In this document: piece after piece, positions 1 through 5,941 of the stretch
Layout: the number at the start of each line of letters is the position of its first letter
How positions within the stretch are numbered: the stretch's first letter is position 1
Assembly: GCA_003560215.1 (NCBI GenBank)
Contig: PWIY01000230.1
Location: forward strand, 1 to 5,941
Origin: Bacteroidales bacterium
GTDB lineage: Bacteria > Bacteroidota > Bacteroidia > Bacteroidales > UBA7960
Reading direction: 5' to 3'
Length of the DNA stretch: 5,941 bases
The notes under the pieces: generated by a model
What the model was told of the DNA's origin: nothing
The model's input: the letters and a program-made list of their open reading frames with translations, nothing else
The model's database searches: none
Made by a program: the position numbers and the translations under genes

Positions 1-159
1 CCGAAAGTAACTGTTCAGGCAGCTATCGGTGCGGTACCTCTGTCACTTGGGGTCCCCGCCGGGGAAATCATTCTGGCTTTTGCCGTCCTGTCCATAATGT
101 TTACCGCCCCACTCGGAGCCATTGCCATACATTTGAGTGGAGAAAAGATACTGACATGA
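1..159 (+). CDS. Cation:proton antiporter (SLC9B/NHA-like), C-terminal fragment
   Basis: The first base begins an in-frame stretch of 52 codons ending at TGA 157-159; the 5' part of the gene lies outside the window. The fragment opens with PKVTVQAAIGAVPL, which resembles the conserved PKATVQAALG signature near the C-terminus of bacterial NHA antiporters and human NHA2/SLC9B2 of the CPA superfamily. It continues with a hydrophobic segment (about residues 22-46, containing ILAFAVLSIMFTAPLGAIAI), matching the family's last membrane helix with its 'ITAP.GA' motif, and ends in a short polar tail. Such proteins exchange Na+ or Li+ for H+ across the cytoplasmic membrane; ion choice cannot be read from this piece. 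Its stop codon overlaps the start of the aldehyde dehydrogenase gene (ATGA, 156-159), which suggests one transcript with coupled translation. The family call is good; the subfamily is less certain because only the tail is visible. Confidence 0.78.
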   Translation, partial: PKVTVQAAIGAVPLSLGVPAGEIILAFAVLSIMFTAPLGAIAIHLSGEKILT

Positions 160-1538
160 ATATTGACCGGATAAAAGAAGTGGTAAAGGATCAACAGGAA
201 TATTTCAGGAGGGGCCAAACGTTATCTGTTTCTTTCCGAAAAAAACAACTGCTGCGGCTGAGGGAAAGTATCCTGAAACATGAAAAATCCCTTACTGATG
301 CACTTTGGCAAGACATGCGCAAATCACCAGAAGAAGCATACCTGACCGAAATCAGCGTGGTGCTGATGGAGATTAGCTATCATCTCAAAAACCTGAACCG
401 TTGGGCACGTACACGCCGGCTCCCCACGCCATTTCACCTGCGGCCATCCGGAAGCAGGCTCATGGTGGAACCACTCGGACGCGCTCTGATCATTTCCCCG
501 TGGAATTACCCCTTTCATTTACTGATGCACCCGCTTGTGGGAGCCATATCTGCCGGGTGCTGTGCCATACTTAAACCATCCCCCGATGCTGCTGCCACTT
601 CTGCCTTAATGAAACAGATGATCAGCGAAGCCTTTGATCCGGAATACATCACCCTGGTTGAGGGCGGTCGCGACATCAATACTTTGTTGCTCGAACAACG
701 GCACGACCTGATTTTCTTTACCGGCAGCACCAAAGTCGGGAAAGTGGTCATGGAAGCAGCTTCAAAACACCTGACCCCTGTTGTGCTGGAGCTGGGTGGG
801 AAAAGCCCCTGTATTGTTGATCAGGATGCGAACGCGGAAGTAGCTGCAAAAAGAATTGCCTGGGGAAAAACCATCAATGCAGGACAAACCTGCGTGGCAC
901 CAGATTACCTGCTGGTTCATGAAAGCCGGAAAGAGGAATTGACGGATGGCATGGTCAGGCATTTTGAATCCATGTACGGGAAAGACCCCCGGCAAAGCCG
1001 GCATTACCCGAGAATTATTCATAAAAAGGCCATGGACAGGTTACAGGGGTATTTACAGGAGGGTACAATCATTTACGGTGGAGAAGTGGACGCCACCGAA
1101 AAATACATCTCTCCCACCCTGATGGAAAACATCCCCGGGAATAGCCCCATTATGCAGGAAGAAATATTCGGCCCCATTTTACCGGTCATTTCTTTTCAGG
1201 ATATGGACGAAGCCATTCACCTCGTGAGTCAGAAGGAGAAACCCCTTGCTTTCTATTTCTTCGGCAGCAATCACAAAGCAAAAGATGTTTTATCCAGGGT
1301 TTCATCCGGAGGGGCCTGCATCAATGACACCATCCTTCATGTGGCAAATCATCACCTGCCTTTTGGAGGTGTGGGTTACAGCGGCACAGGGAGGTATCAC
1401 GGCAAGGAAAGTTTCCTGGCCTTCAGCAACCGGCGTGCTTTACTGAAAACACCAACCTGGATTGACCCTCCTTTTCAATATCCGCCGTTTAAAATGTTCC
1501 ATCGTGTAAAAAAATTCCTGGACCGGAAGGGCCAATAA
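156..1538 (+). CDS. NAD(P)-dependent aldehyde dehydrogenase, class 3 (ALDH3-like)
   Basis: A complete 460-residue aldehyde dehydrogenase, which oxidises aldehydes to carboxylic acids with NAD(P)+. Length and sequence fit class 3 ALDHs (medium/long-chain and aromatic aldehydes), which lack the N-terminal extension of the ~500-residue classes. Visible landmarks: oxyanion-hole Asn117 in SPWNYPF; cofactor-binding Lys140 in ILKPS; the FFTGST turn at 188-193; general-base Glu212 in LELGGK; nucleophile Cys246 in NAGQTC; cofactor-ribose Glu336 and Phe338 in QEEIFGP; LPFGG at 401-405; and the ALDH3-typical YHGKESF at 414-420 followed by a basic, YPP-containing tail. The Glu-Cys spacing of 34 equals that of mammalian ALDH3A1 (E209/C243, from memory). 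All catalytic residues are present. No signal peptide or strong C-terminal membrane anchor is seen, so it is probably cytosolic. The ATG overlaps the antiporter stop by 4 bases, which fixes the start. The permease follows after 23 bases. The physiological aldehyde is not revealed by the sequence. Confidence 0.95.
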   Translation: MNIDRIKEVVKDQQEYFRRGQTLSVSFRKKQLLRLRESILKHEKSLTDALWQDMRKSPEEAYLTEISVVLMEISYHLKNLNRWARTRRLPTPFHLRPSGSRLMVEPLGRALIISPWNYPFHLLMHPLVGAISAGCCAILKPSPDAAATSALMKQMISEAFDPEYITLVEGGRDINTLLLEQRHDLIFFTGSTKVGKVVMEAASKHLTPVVLELGGKSPCIVDQDANAEVAAKRIAWGKTINAGQTCVAPDYLLVHESRKEELTDGMVRHFESMYGKDPRQSRHYPRIIHKKAMDRLQGYLQEGTIIYGGEVDATEKYISPTLMENIPGNSPIMQEEIFGPILPVISFQDMDEAIHLVSQKEKPLAFYFFGSNHKAKDVLSRVSSGGACINDTILHVANHHLPFGGVGYSGTGRYHGKESFLAFSNRRALLKTPTWIDPPFQYPPFKMFHRVKKFLDRKGQ

Positions 1539-1561
1539 CCATAATTTTTTAAATTTACCTC

Positions 1562-3331
1562 ATGGAACAAACCCTGGTTTTTGCTACCCTGATACTGGTA
1601 CTGGTATTGTTTGCCTGGGGACGGATCAGGCATGATGGTGTGGCCCTGATCGCCCTCTTCATCCTGGTAATCGCCGGAATCGTACCTGCACAGGAGAGTT
1701 TCAAGGGGTTCGGACATCCTGCGGTAATCACAGTGGCAGCCGTTCTTGTTATCGGAAAGGGGCTGGAACTCTCCGGACTGATCGACCTGCTTGGCAAATG
1801 GGTCATGAAAGTCGGCAAGGGTCTGTTGATCCAGATCATCACCCTGTCAGTCCTCGTGGCAGTGGCTTCGGCTTTTATGAACAATGTGGGGGCCCTGGCG
1901 ATCATGATGCCTGTGGCAATTACCCTGGCCAGGAAGAGCGGCAATCCTCCCTCCTATATTCTGATGCCCATTGCCTTTGCTTCCCTTCTTGGCGGAATGA
2001 CCACCCTGATCGGGACACCCCCGAATATCATTATTGCCACCCTCAGGGGCGATGAATTGGGTACCCCGTTCAACATGTTTGATTTTTCTCCTGTCGGAGC
2101 AGGCCTGGCCATTGCCGGAATACTGTTCACTTCCTTTATCGGCTGGCGGTTGCTGCCAAAAAGGGCCACGCAAAAATCGGCCTCCGAACTCTTTGATGTG
2201 GATGAGTACATTACCGAAGCCAAAGTAGGCAGGGATACTAAAGCCAAAGGAAGCACCATCCGTGAACTGCAGAAATTGAGTGACAGTGATGTACAGATAC
2301 TGGGTATGGTGCGTAAGGGAAAACGCATCCATGCCCCGGGGCCGGAGGAAGTCCTCAAGCTCAGCGATATCATTATCCTTGAAACCGATACCGATAACCT
2401 GAAAGAATTCCTGGATGACACCGGGCTGAAACTGGTGGGAGACAAAAAATTCCGGAAAGATGCTGAAGGATCAAAAAACATCCTGATTGCGGAGGGCATT
2501 TTAACACCTGATTCGCAGGTTATCGGGCAAACCGCTGCAAATCTCCAGATGCGAAGCCGCTATGGGGTCAACCTGCTGGCTGTTGCCAGAAAAGACCAGA
2601 AGATCAGGCGGCGACTCGACCATGTGGTTTTTCGAACCGGAGACGTTCTTTTGCTGCAGGGCCGGGAACACACCCTTGATGATGCCATGACTTCTCTGGG
2701 CTGTCTGCCACTGGCTCACCGGGGTCTTCGCCTTGGATATCAGCGAAAGATTCCCCTGGCACTGGGGATCTTTGCCACGGCCATTGTAATGGTTGTAACC
2801 GGATTGCTGGCCGTACAGGTCGCCTTTGCCATGGCAGCAGTGGCTATGGTTATCTCAAAAGTGCTGCCCCTGAAAAATGTGTATGATCACATAGACTGGC
2901 CGGTGATTGTGTTACTGGGCGCCATGATCCCCGTTGGAAATGCCCTTGAAACAAGCGGTGGAGCCGAAACCATTGCCTCAGGCATCCTGAATATGGCAGA
3001 TACCATTCCACCCTGGGCCATCCTGACAATCATCCTGGTAGTCACCATGTTTCTGTCAGACATCATCAATAACGCAGCTACGGTAGTACTGATGGCCCCC
3101 ATTGCCATCAGCTTGGCCACCGGAATGGGTTTCTCTGTGGATCCTTTCCTGATGGCTGTGGCTGTGGGTGGATCATGTGCTTTCCTCACCCCCATCGGAC
3201 ATCAGTCCAACACCCTGGTCATGGGCCCCGGCGGATATAAGTTCACGGACTACTGGCGCATGGGGTTGCCCCTGGAGGTGATCATCGTGGTCGTTGGCAT
3301 TCCCCTTATCATGATGGTTTGGCCTTTGTAA
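1562..3331 (+). CDS. SLC13/DASS-family permease with two RCK_C (TrkA_C) domains
   Basis: A complete 589-residue integral membrane transporter. The N-terminal membrane half (about residues 4-196) and C-terminal half (about 396-588) are pseudo-symmetric: FMNNVGALAIMMPVA (105-119) mirrors IINNAATVVLMAPIA (501-515), and IGTPPN (150-155) mirrors TPIGHQSNT (543-551). These paired Asn/Thr-rich hairpin and helix motifs form the substrate and Na+ sites in DASS carriers such as VcINDY. Between the halves lies a soluble insert (about 207-380) that I read as two consecutive RCK_C domains, about 207-285 and 295-375, each with the 'G.T...L......I....R.G.......G..GD.L' pattern. There is no nucleotide-binding RCK_N GxGxxG fold. 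Homologues are annotated as anion permeases (sulfate, di- or tricarboxylates, sometimes phosphate); the substrate here is not deducible, and the RCK_C pair probably senses a small ligand. The ATG is 23 bases after the ALDH stop, behind an AT-rich leader without a Shine-Dalgarno, consistent with Bacteroidota initiation. It is probably the last gene of the plus-strand operon. Confidence 0.9.
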   Translation: MEQTLVFATLILVLVLFAWGRIRHDGVALIALFILVIAGIVPAQESFKGFGHPAVITVAAVLVIGKGLELSGLIDLLGKWVMKVGKGLLIQIITLSVLVAVASAFMNNVGALAIMMPVAITLARKSGNPPSYILMPIAFASLLGGMTTLIGTPPNIIIATLRGDELGTPFNMFDFSPVGAGLAIAGILFTSFIGWRLLPKRATQKSASELFDVDEYITEAKVGRDTKAKGSTIRELQKLSDSDVQILGMVRKGKRIHAPGPEEVLKLSDIIILETDTDNLKEFLDDTGLKLVGDKKFRKDAEGSKNILIAEGILTPDSQVIGQTAANLQMRSRYGVNLLAVARKDQKIRRRLDHVVFRTGDVLLLQGREHTLDDAMTSLGCLPLAHRGLRLGYQRKIPLALGIFATAIVMVVTGLLAVQVAFAMAAVAMVISKVLPLKNVYDHIDWPVIVLLGAMIPVGNALETSGGAETIASGILNMADTIPPWAILTIILVVTMFLSDIINNAATVVLMAPIAISLATGMGFSVDPFLMAVAVGGSCAFLTPIGHQSNTLVMGPGGYKFTDYWRMGLPLEVIIVVVGIPLIMMVWPL

Positions 3332-3354
3332 CCGGGTTGGCCTTTATAATTGGG
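3319..3354. repeat. Imperfect 18-bp tandem duplication over the permease stop codon
   Basis: Two adjacent 18-base units, 3319-3336 and 3337-3354, share 15 of 18 positions. Unit 1 reads TTGGCCTTTGTAACCGGG and contains the last sense codons and TAA stop of the permease. Unit 2 reads TTGGCCTTTATAATTGGG and lies wholly downstream of the stop. The pattern suggests a small local duplication that later drifted. Its GGG ends supply G-rich arms for the hairpins in the convergent gap. Confidence 0.7.
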
Positions 3355-3378
3355 TGGTTCTTTTAATAAGAAACACCC
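3352..3378. terminator. Candidate bidirectional terminator hairpin between convergent genes
   Basis: The 60-bp gap between the permease stop and the hypD stop contains an inverted repeat: left arm GGGTGGTTCTT (3352-3362), loop TTAAT (3363-3367), right arm AAGAAACACCC (3368-3378). Ten of the eleven arm positions pair, with one G/A mismatch at position 6. The location between two converging stop codons fits a shared terminator. Neither strand has a clean T-run immediately after the stem, so it would be weak or atypical as an intrinsic terminator. A competing 6-bp stem, CCGGGT (3332-3337) with ACCCGG (3375-3380), could form instead. Confidence 0.5.
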
Positions 3379-3391
3379 GGCATTAAAGAAT

Positions 3392-5788
3392 TTAACTGCC
3401 ATGCTCAGTTCGCGTAATTATTTCATCCTGAAGATCCTTACCCAGATCATTGAAATAATCACTATAACCCGCCACACGGACAATCAGGTCGCGGTATTTT
3501 TCGGGATGCTGCTGGGCCTCCCTGAGGGTATCGGCCGATACCACATTGAACTGAATGTGATGCCCGTTCATGCGGAAATAACTTCTGATAAGGGCCGTGA
3601 GTTTTTTATAGCTTTCCGAATCATCAAAAAAGGCCGGCAGAAATTTCTGGTTCAGCAAAGTTCCTCCTGTTTTTGTATGATCAATTTTTGAGGCGGATTT
3701 CAATACCGCCGTGGGCCCCTGCTGATCGCAACCCTGCACCGGGCTGATACCCTCCGAGAGCGGCTTTCCCGCAAGCCTTCCATCGGGTGTTGCAGATGTT
3801 ACGCTGCCAAAATACACATGGCAGGTGGTCGGGAGCATGTTAATGCGGAAGTGACCGCCCCGCCAGCAAGGGTGTCCGTCAACTGCGTCGAAAAAATCAT
3901 TGAATACACGAACCGCCTGTTCATCTGCATAATCCAGGTCATTTCCGTATTTCGGGGTATCATACAGCAGCTTTTCCAGTAATTCGCTGTGTCCGGAAAA
4001 GTTATCTGCCAGCGCATCCAGCATCTCCTTCATGGAGATCGATTGATGGTCATATACGTGAAACCTGAGCGCAGTCAGGCTGTCGGTCACGGTTCCAAGC
4101 CCCACCCCTTGTATATAACTGCTGTTGTACCGGGCACCTCCACCATTGTAATCCCTGCCGTTTTTGATGCAGTCTTTAATCAACAGAGAAAGGAAGGGTG
4201 CCGGCAAGCGTTTGGCATAGATTTCTTCAATTTTACGATTTCCTTCAATCTTAATATTTGCAAAGAAATTGAGCTGTTTGCGGCAAGCCTTCATGAAGTC
4301 TTCAAAACTGTCAAACTCCACGGCCGGTCCGGTTTTTGGCCCAACCTGCCTGCAGGTGCGTGGGTCAAACCCGTTGTGCAGGGTGATCTCCAGAATTTTG
4401 GTCAGGTTAAAATAGCCGGTCAAAAAGTAAGCTTCCGTCCCGAAGGCCCCTGACTCCACACAACCGGAAGCCCCTCCGTTGCGCGCATCTTCCGGAGACT
4501 TTCCCTGGCGCAGAAGCTCTTCCACAATGGCATCTGTATTGAATACAGAAGGCTGTCCGAAACCGGTACGAATGATGTCCAACGCTTTATGGATCATGTG
4601 ATCGGGGTTTTTACGGCTGACCTGGATCATGCTCCCGGGCTGAAGCAGCCGCATTTCTCTGATCACTTCAAGTATCAGACCGGTAAGTTCATTTACCGCA
4701 TCCTCCCCTTCGGCTGTGAGTCCCCCCAAATTGATCAGGCAAAAGTCGGTATAGGTATTGCTTTCCTGGGCTGTAACCCCCATTTTAGGTGGAGCGGGAT
4801 GATTGTTGAACTTTACCCACAGACATTGAAGCAGCTCCCTTGCACCTTCCTGGGTAATGCGCCCTTGTTCCAGATCATCCCGGTAAAATGGCATCAAATG
4901 CTGATCCAGCCGCCCCGGACTGAAAGAGTCCCAGGGATTCAGCTCGGTAACCACCCCCAAATGAATGAACCAGTAATGCTGCAGGGCTTCGTGAAAGGTT
5001 TCCGGGGCATGGGCAGGCACTTTACGGCAAATGGTGGCAAGGTTCTGTAATTCCTGCTTAACAGGTTCATGAATTTCCTCGCCGGCCAGCTCTTCCAAAG
5101 CCTCTGCATACCGGGAAGCATATTGTATCAGCGATTCCGCAGCAATGACCATGGCTTCCAACTGCGCCTTCTTCGCAGCGGCATCGTGATCGCGATCATG
5201 GTTCAGTGTTGCCATGGAAGCTTCACACTCGCTGATCAGGTCCAGCATCCCCTTTTTCCAGGCATCGGGCCCCAAAACAGTGTGTCCGGGCGCACGCTGT
5301 TCCTGAAATTCGGTAAAAACCCCTGCCTCAAAAGCAATTTTCCATTCCTGGCTCATGCAACGCATCAGTTCATCCCGGTTACTTTTTCCATCCCAGAAAG
5401 GAATGATCTCTGACTCATACAGCTTTCTTGTTTCTTCCGGAACCCTGAAGGACACTTTTGGACGACTGTTCAGGACATCCAGGTCTTCCGGTGTATGCAG
5501 ACTGATCTCGGGATAAGTCGGGGTTGCCTTGGGGAAAGGGCCCCTTTCGCCAACGATCAGTTCTCCTTTGCCAAAATAAAGTTTCTTGTTCTCAAGAATG
5601 AATTTCAGGCAACGGGCACGCTGAACAGGGACCGGCTCTTCCTCAATAAGGTGGTTACGGTAAAACGCTGTAACAAGCATTGCCCTTTCATGATGAAGAA
5701 TATTTTGCGCCTGAAGGCTTTCTTTTCTGAGTAATTTTGTCCGTTCTGTCATAATCATAGAATTCAAACCGTCGCTTAAACGGCACAT
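3392..5788 (-). CDS. hypD: trans-4-hydroxy-L-proline dehydratase (glycyl radical enzyme)
   Basis: A complete 798-residue glycyl radical enzyme. HypD removes water from trans-4-hydroxy-L-proline by radical chemistry, giving (S)-1-pyrroline-5-carboxylate, in the anaerobic cytosol. The PFL-like domain fills most of the protein. Visible: the thiyl-radical cysteine and catalytic glutamate, Cys443 and Glu445, in SGCVESG; the C-terminal glycyl-radical motif RVAGYSD (771-777) with Gly774 as radical site; and the substrate-pocket residues His169 (APGHT), Asp287 (NPWDSF), Ser343/Asp348/Phe349 (SNTYTDF), Tyr459 (LTGY) and Thr654 (LPTTCH). Each lies exactly 9 positions after its counterpart in C. difficile HypD as I recall it (H160, D278, S334, F340, C434, E436, Y450, T645, G765), hence a near gapless alignment. 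This separates it from pyruvate formate-lyase, choline TMA-lyase and isethionate lyase. I kept the first ATG, in a 1-base TAATG overlap with the activase and preceded by AGGTGG. In-frame ATGs at 5758 and 5752 give 788 or 786 residues, closer to the family's ~789, and remain possible. Confidence 0.93.
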   Translation of the reverse strand: MCRLSDGLNSMIMTERTKLLRKESLQAQNILHHERAMLVTAFYRNHLIEEEPVPVQRARCLKFILENKKLYFGKGELIVGERGPFPKATPTYPEISLHTPEDLDVLNSRPKVSFRVPEETRKLYESEIIPFWDGKSNRDELMRCMSQEWKIAFEAGVFTEFQEQRAPGHTVLGPDAWKKGMLDLISECEASMATLNHDRDHDAAAKKAQLEAMVIAAESLIQYASRYAEALEELAGEEIHEPVKQELQNLATICRKVPAHAPETFHEALQHYWFIHLGVVTELNPWDSFSPGRLDQHLMPFYRDDLEQGRITQEGARELLQCLWVKFNNHPAPPKMGVTAQESNTYTDFCLINLGGLTAEGEDAVNELTGLILEVIREMRLLQPGSMIQVSRKNPDHMIHKALDIIRTGFGQPSVFNTDAIVEELLRQGKSPEDARNGGASGCVESGAFGTEAYFLTGYFNLTKILEITLHNGFDPRTCRQVGPKTGPAVEFDSFEDFMKACRKQLNFFANIKIEGNRKIEEIYAKRLPAPFLSLLIKDCIKNGRDYNGGGARYNSSYIQGVGLGTVTDSLTALRFHVYDHQSISMKEMLDALADNFSGHSELLEKLLYDTPKYGNDLDYADEQAVRVFNDFFDAVDGHPCWRGGHFRINMLPTTCHVYFGSVTSATPDGRLAGKPLSEGISPVQGCDQQGPTAVLKSASKIDHTKTGGTLLNQKFLPAFFDDSESYKKLTALIRSYFRMNGHHIQFNVVSADTLREAQQHPEKYRDLIVRVAGYSDYFNDLGKDLQDEIITRTEHGS

Positions 5789-5941
5789 TAACCACCTTTT
5801 TTGACGTCGAATCCGGCAAGGGAAAACAGCTGACTGATTTCTTGCAGTGATATTTCCTCATCCACAGGAGAGAACCATTCGGGAGCCCTCATCTGCAAGG
5901 TTTCATACTTATGCCGGCCCCATTTGTGATAAGGCAGAAGA
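5788..5941 (-). CDS. Glycyl-radical enzyme activase (radical SAM), C-terminal fragment
   Basis: Read on the minus strand from the window edge, one frame stays open for 50 codons to a TAA at 5790-5788; the rest of the gene lies beyond the edge. The fragment begins LLPYHKWGRHKYETL, the conserved 'LLPYH..G..KY..L' motif near the C-terminus of radical SAM activases of glycyl radical enzymes (the PflA-like family). The remainder is a variable tail ending in VKKGG. Such activases use a [4Fe-4S] cluster and S-adenosylmethionine to abstract hydrogen from the glycine of the partner enzyme. The CxxxCxxC cluster motif is N-terminal and not in the window. Its stop shares one base with the hypD start (TAATG), so the two are almost certainly co-transcribed and translationally coupled, and the cognate target should be the HypD just downstream. 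Confidence 0.88.
   Translation of the reverse strand, partial: LLPYHKWGRHKYETLQMRAPEWFSPVDEEISLQEISQLFSLAGFDVKKGG
5792..5797 (-). promoter_or_regulatory. hypD: Shine-Dalgarno-like site before the first hypD ATG
   Basis: On the minus strand AGGTGG follows a run of A residues and lies 3 bases before the ATG at 5788, inside the 3' end of the activase gene. It resembles a Shine-Dalgarno sequence, though the spacing is short. No such motif precedes the in-frame ATGs at 5758 or 5752. It supports, but does not prove, the longer start. It may be chance, because it also encodes the final Gly-Gly of the activase. Confidence 0.35.

Noticed and set aside
1539..1561. A promoter in the AT-rich gap before the permease
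   Set aside because: The 23 bases contain no convincing -33/-7 pair (TTG and TAnnTTTG) of the Bacteroidota type; the gap is better read as an unstructured AT-rich translation leader within an operon.
1847..2499. Minus-strand open frames of 161 and 181 codons inside the permease gene
   Set aside because: They overlap each other in different frames and are antisense to a well-conserved SLC13 protein; their composition is that of shadow frames.
2462..2700. A full TrkA/RCK potassium-channel regulatory module in the permease
   Set aside because: No GxGxxG Rossmann motif is present; only RCK_C-like halves are seen, so NAD-type regulation is not supported.
3350..3691. A 113-codon plus-strand frame starting in the convergent gap
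   Set aside because: Nearly all of it is antisense to the conserved glycyl-radical C-terminus of hypD, and its first bases are the hairpin.
3989..5413. Long plus-strand open frames at 3989-4453, 4589-5050 and 5069-5413
   Set aside because: They lie antisense within hypD, have no recognisable domain, and the minus-strand protein is intact and conserved across the whole stretch.
3392..5788. Assignment as pyruvate formate-lyase, choline TMA-lyase, glycerol dehydratase or isethionate sulfite-lyase
   Set aside because: PFL has adjacent Cys-Cys in its active site, unlike the single SGCVE here. The other family members share GCVE, but the full set of HypD pocket residues at a constant offset favours HypD.

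Overview
The window holds two convergent transcription units. The plus-strand unit (1-3331) has the last 52 codons of an SLC9B/NHA-like cation:proton antiporter, a complete class-3 aldehyde dehydrogenase (ALDH3 type), and a complete SLC13/DASS-type permease with a pair of RCK_C (TrkA_C) domains between its two membrane halves. The minus-strand unit (5941 down to 3392) has the last 50 codons of a glycyl-radical-enzyme activase (radical SAM) followed by a complete glycyl radical enzyme. Every active-site position I recall for Clostridioides difficile trans-4-hydroxy-L-proline dehydratase (HypD) is found in it at one constant offset. Together the two genes form a HypD/activase module.

Organism: an anaerobe, or a facultative organism living in anoxic places, because glycyl radical enzymes are destroyed by oxygen. 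The AT-rich leader without a Shine-Dalgarno before the permease, roughly half GC content by eye, and the protein flavour of the ALDH and permease suggest Bacteroidota (Bacteroidales or Marinilabiliales-like). This is inference, with no rRNA or marker gene to settle it.

Layout: antiporter 3' end (1-159); ATGA overlap; ALDH (156-1538); 23-bp gap; SLC13-RCK permease (1562-3331); a 60-bp convergent gap (3332-3391) with an 18-bp imperfect tandem duplication that starts inside the permease stop region and an 11-bp-stem hairpin likely serving as a shared terminator; hypD (3392-5788, minus); 1-base TAATG overlap; activase 3' end (5788-5941, minus). Coding density is very high and there is no gene-free stretch over 100 bases. 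I see no RNA gene, insertion sequence, CRISPR array or origin.

Function: the activase would install the glycyl radical on HypD, which dehydrates trans-4-hydroxy-L-proline (abundant in collagen and plant wall proteins) to 1-pyrroline-5-carboxylate; a ProC-type reductase, not seen here, would make proline. The plus-strand genes look like a separate membrane-transport and aldehyde-detoxification unit. Since the two units converge, their adjacency is weak evidence of a shared pathway. No wholly new system is evident. The most notable points are the HypD module in a probable Bacteroidota, the unexplained antiporter-ALDH-RCK permease coupling, and the duplicated stop region in the convergent gap.
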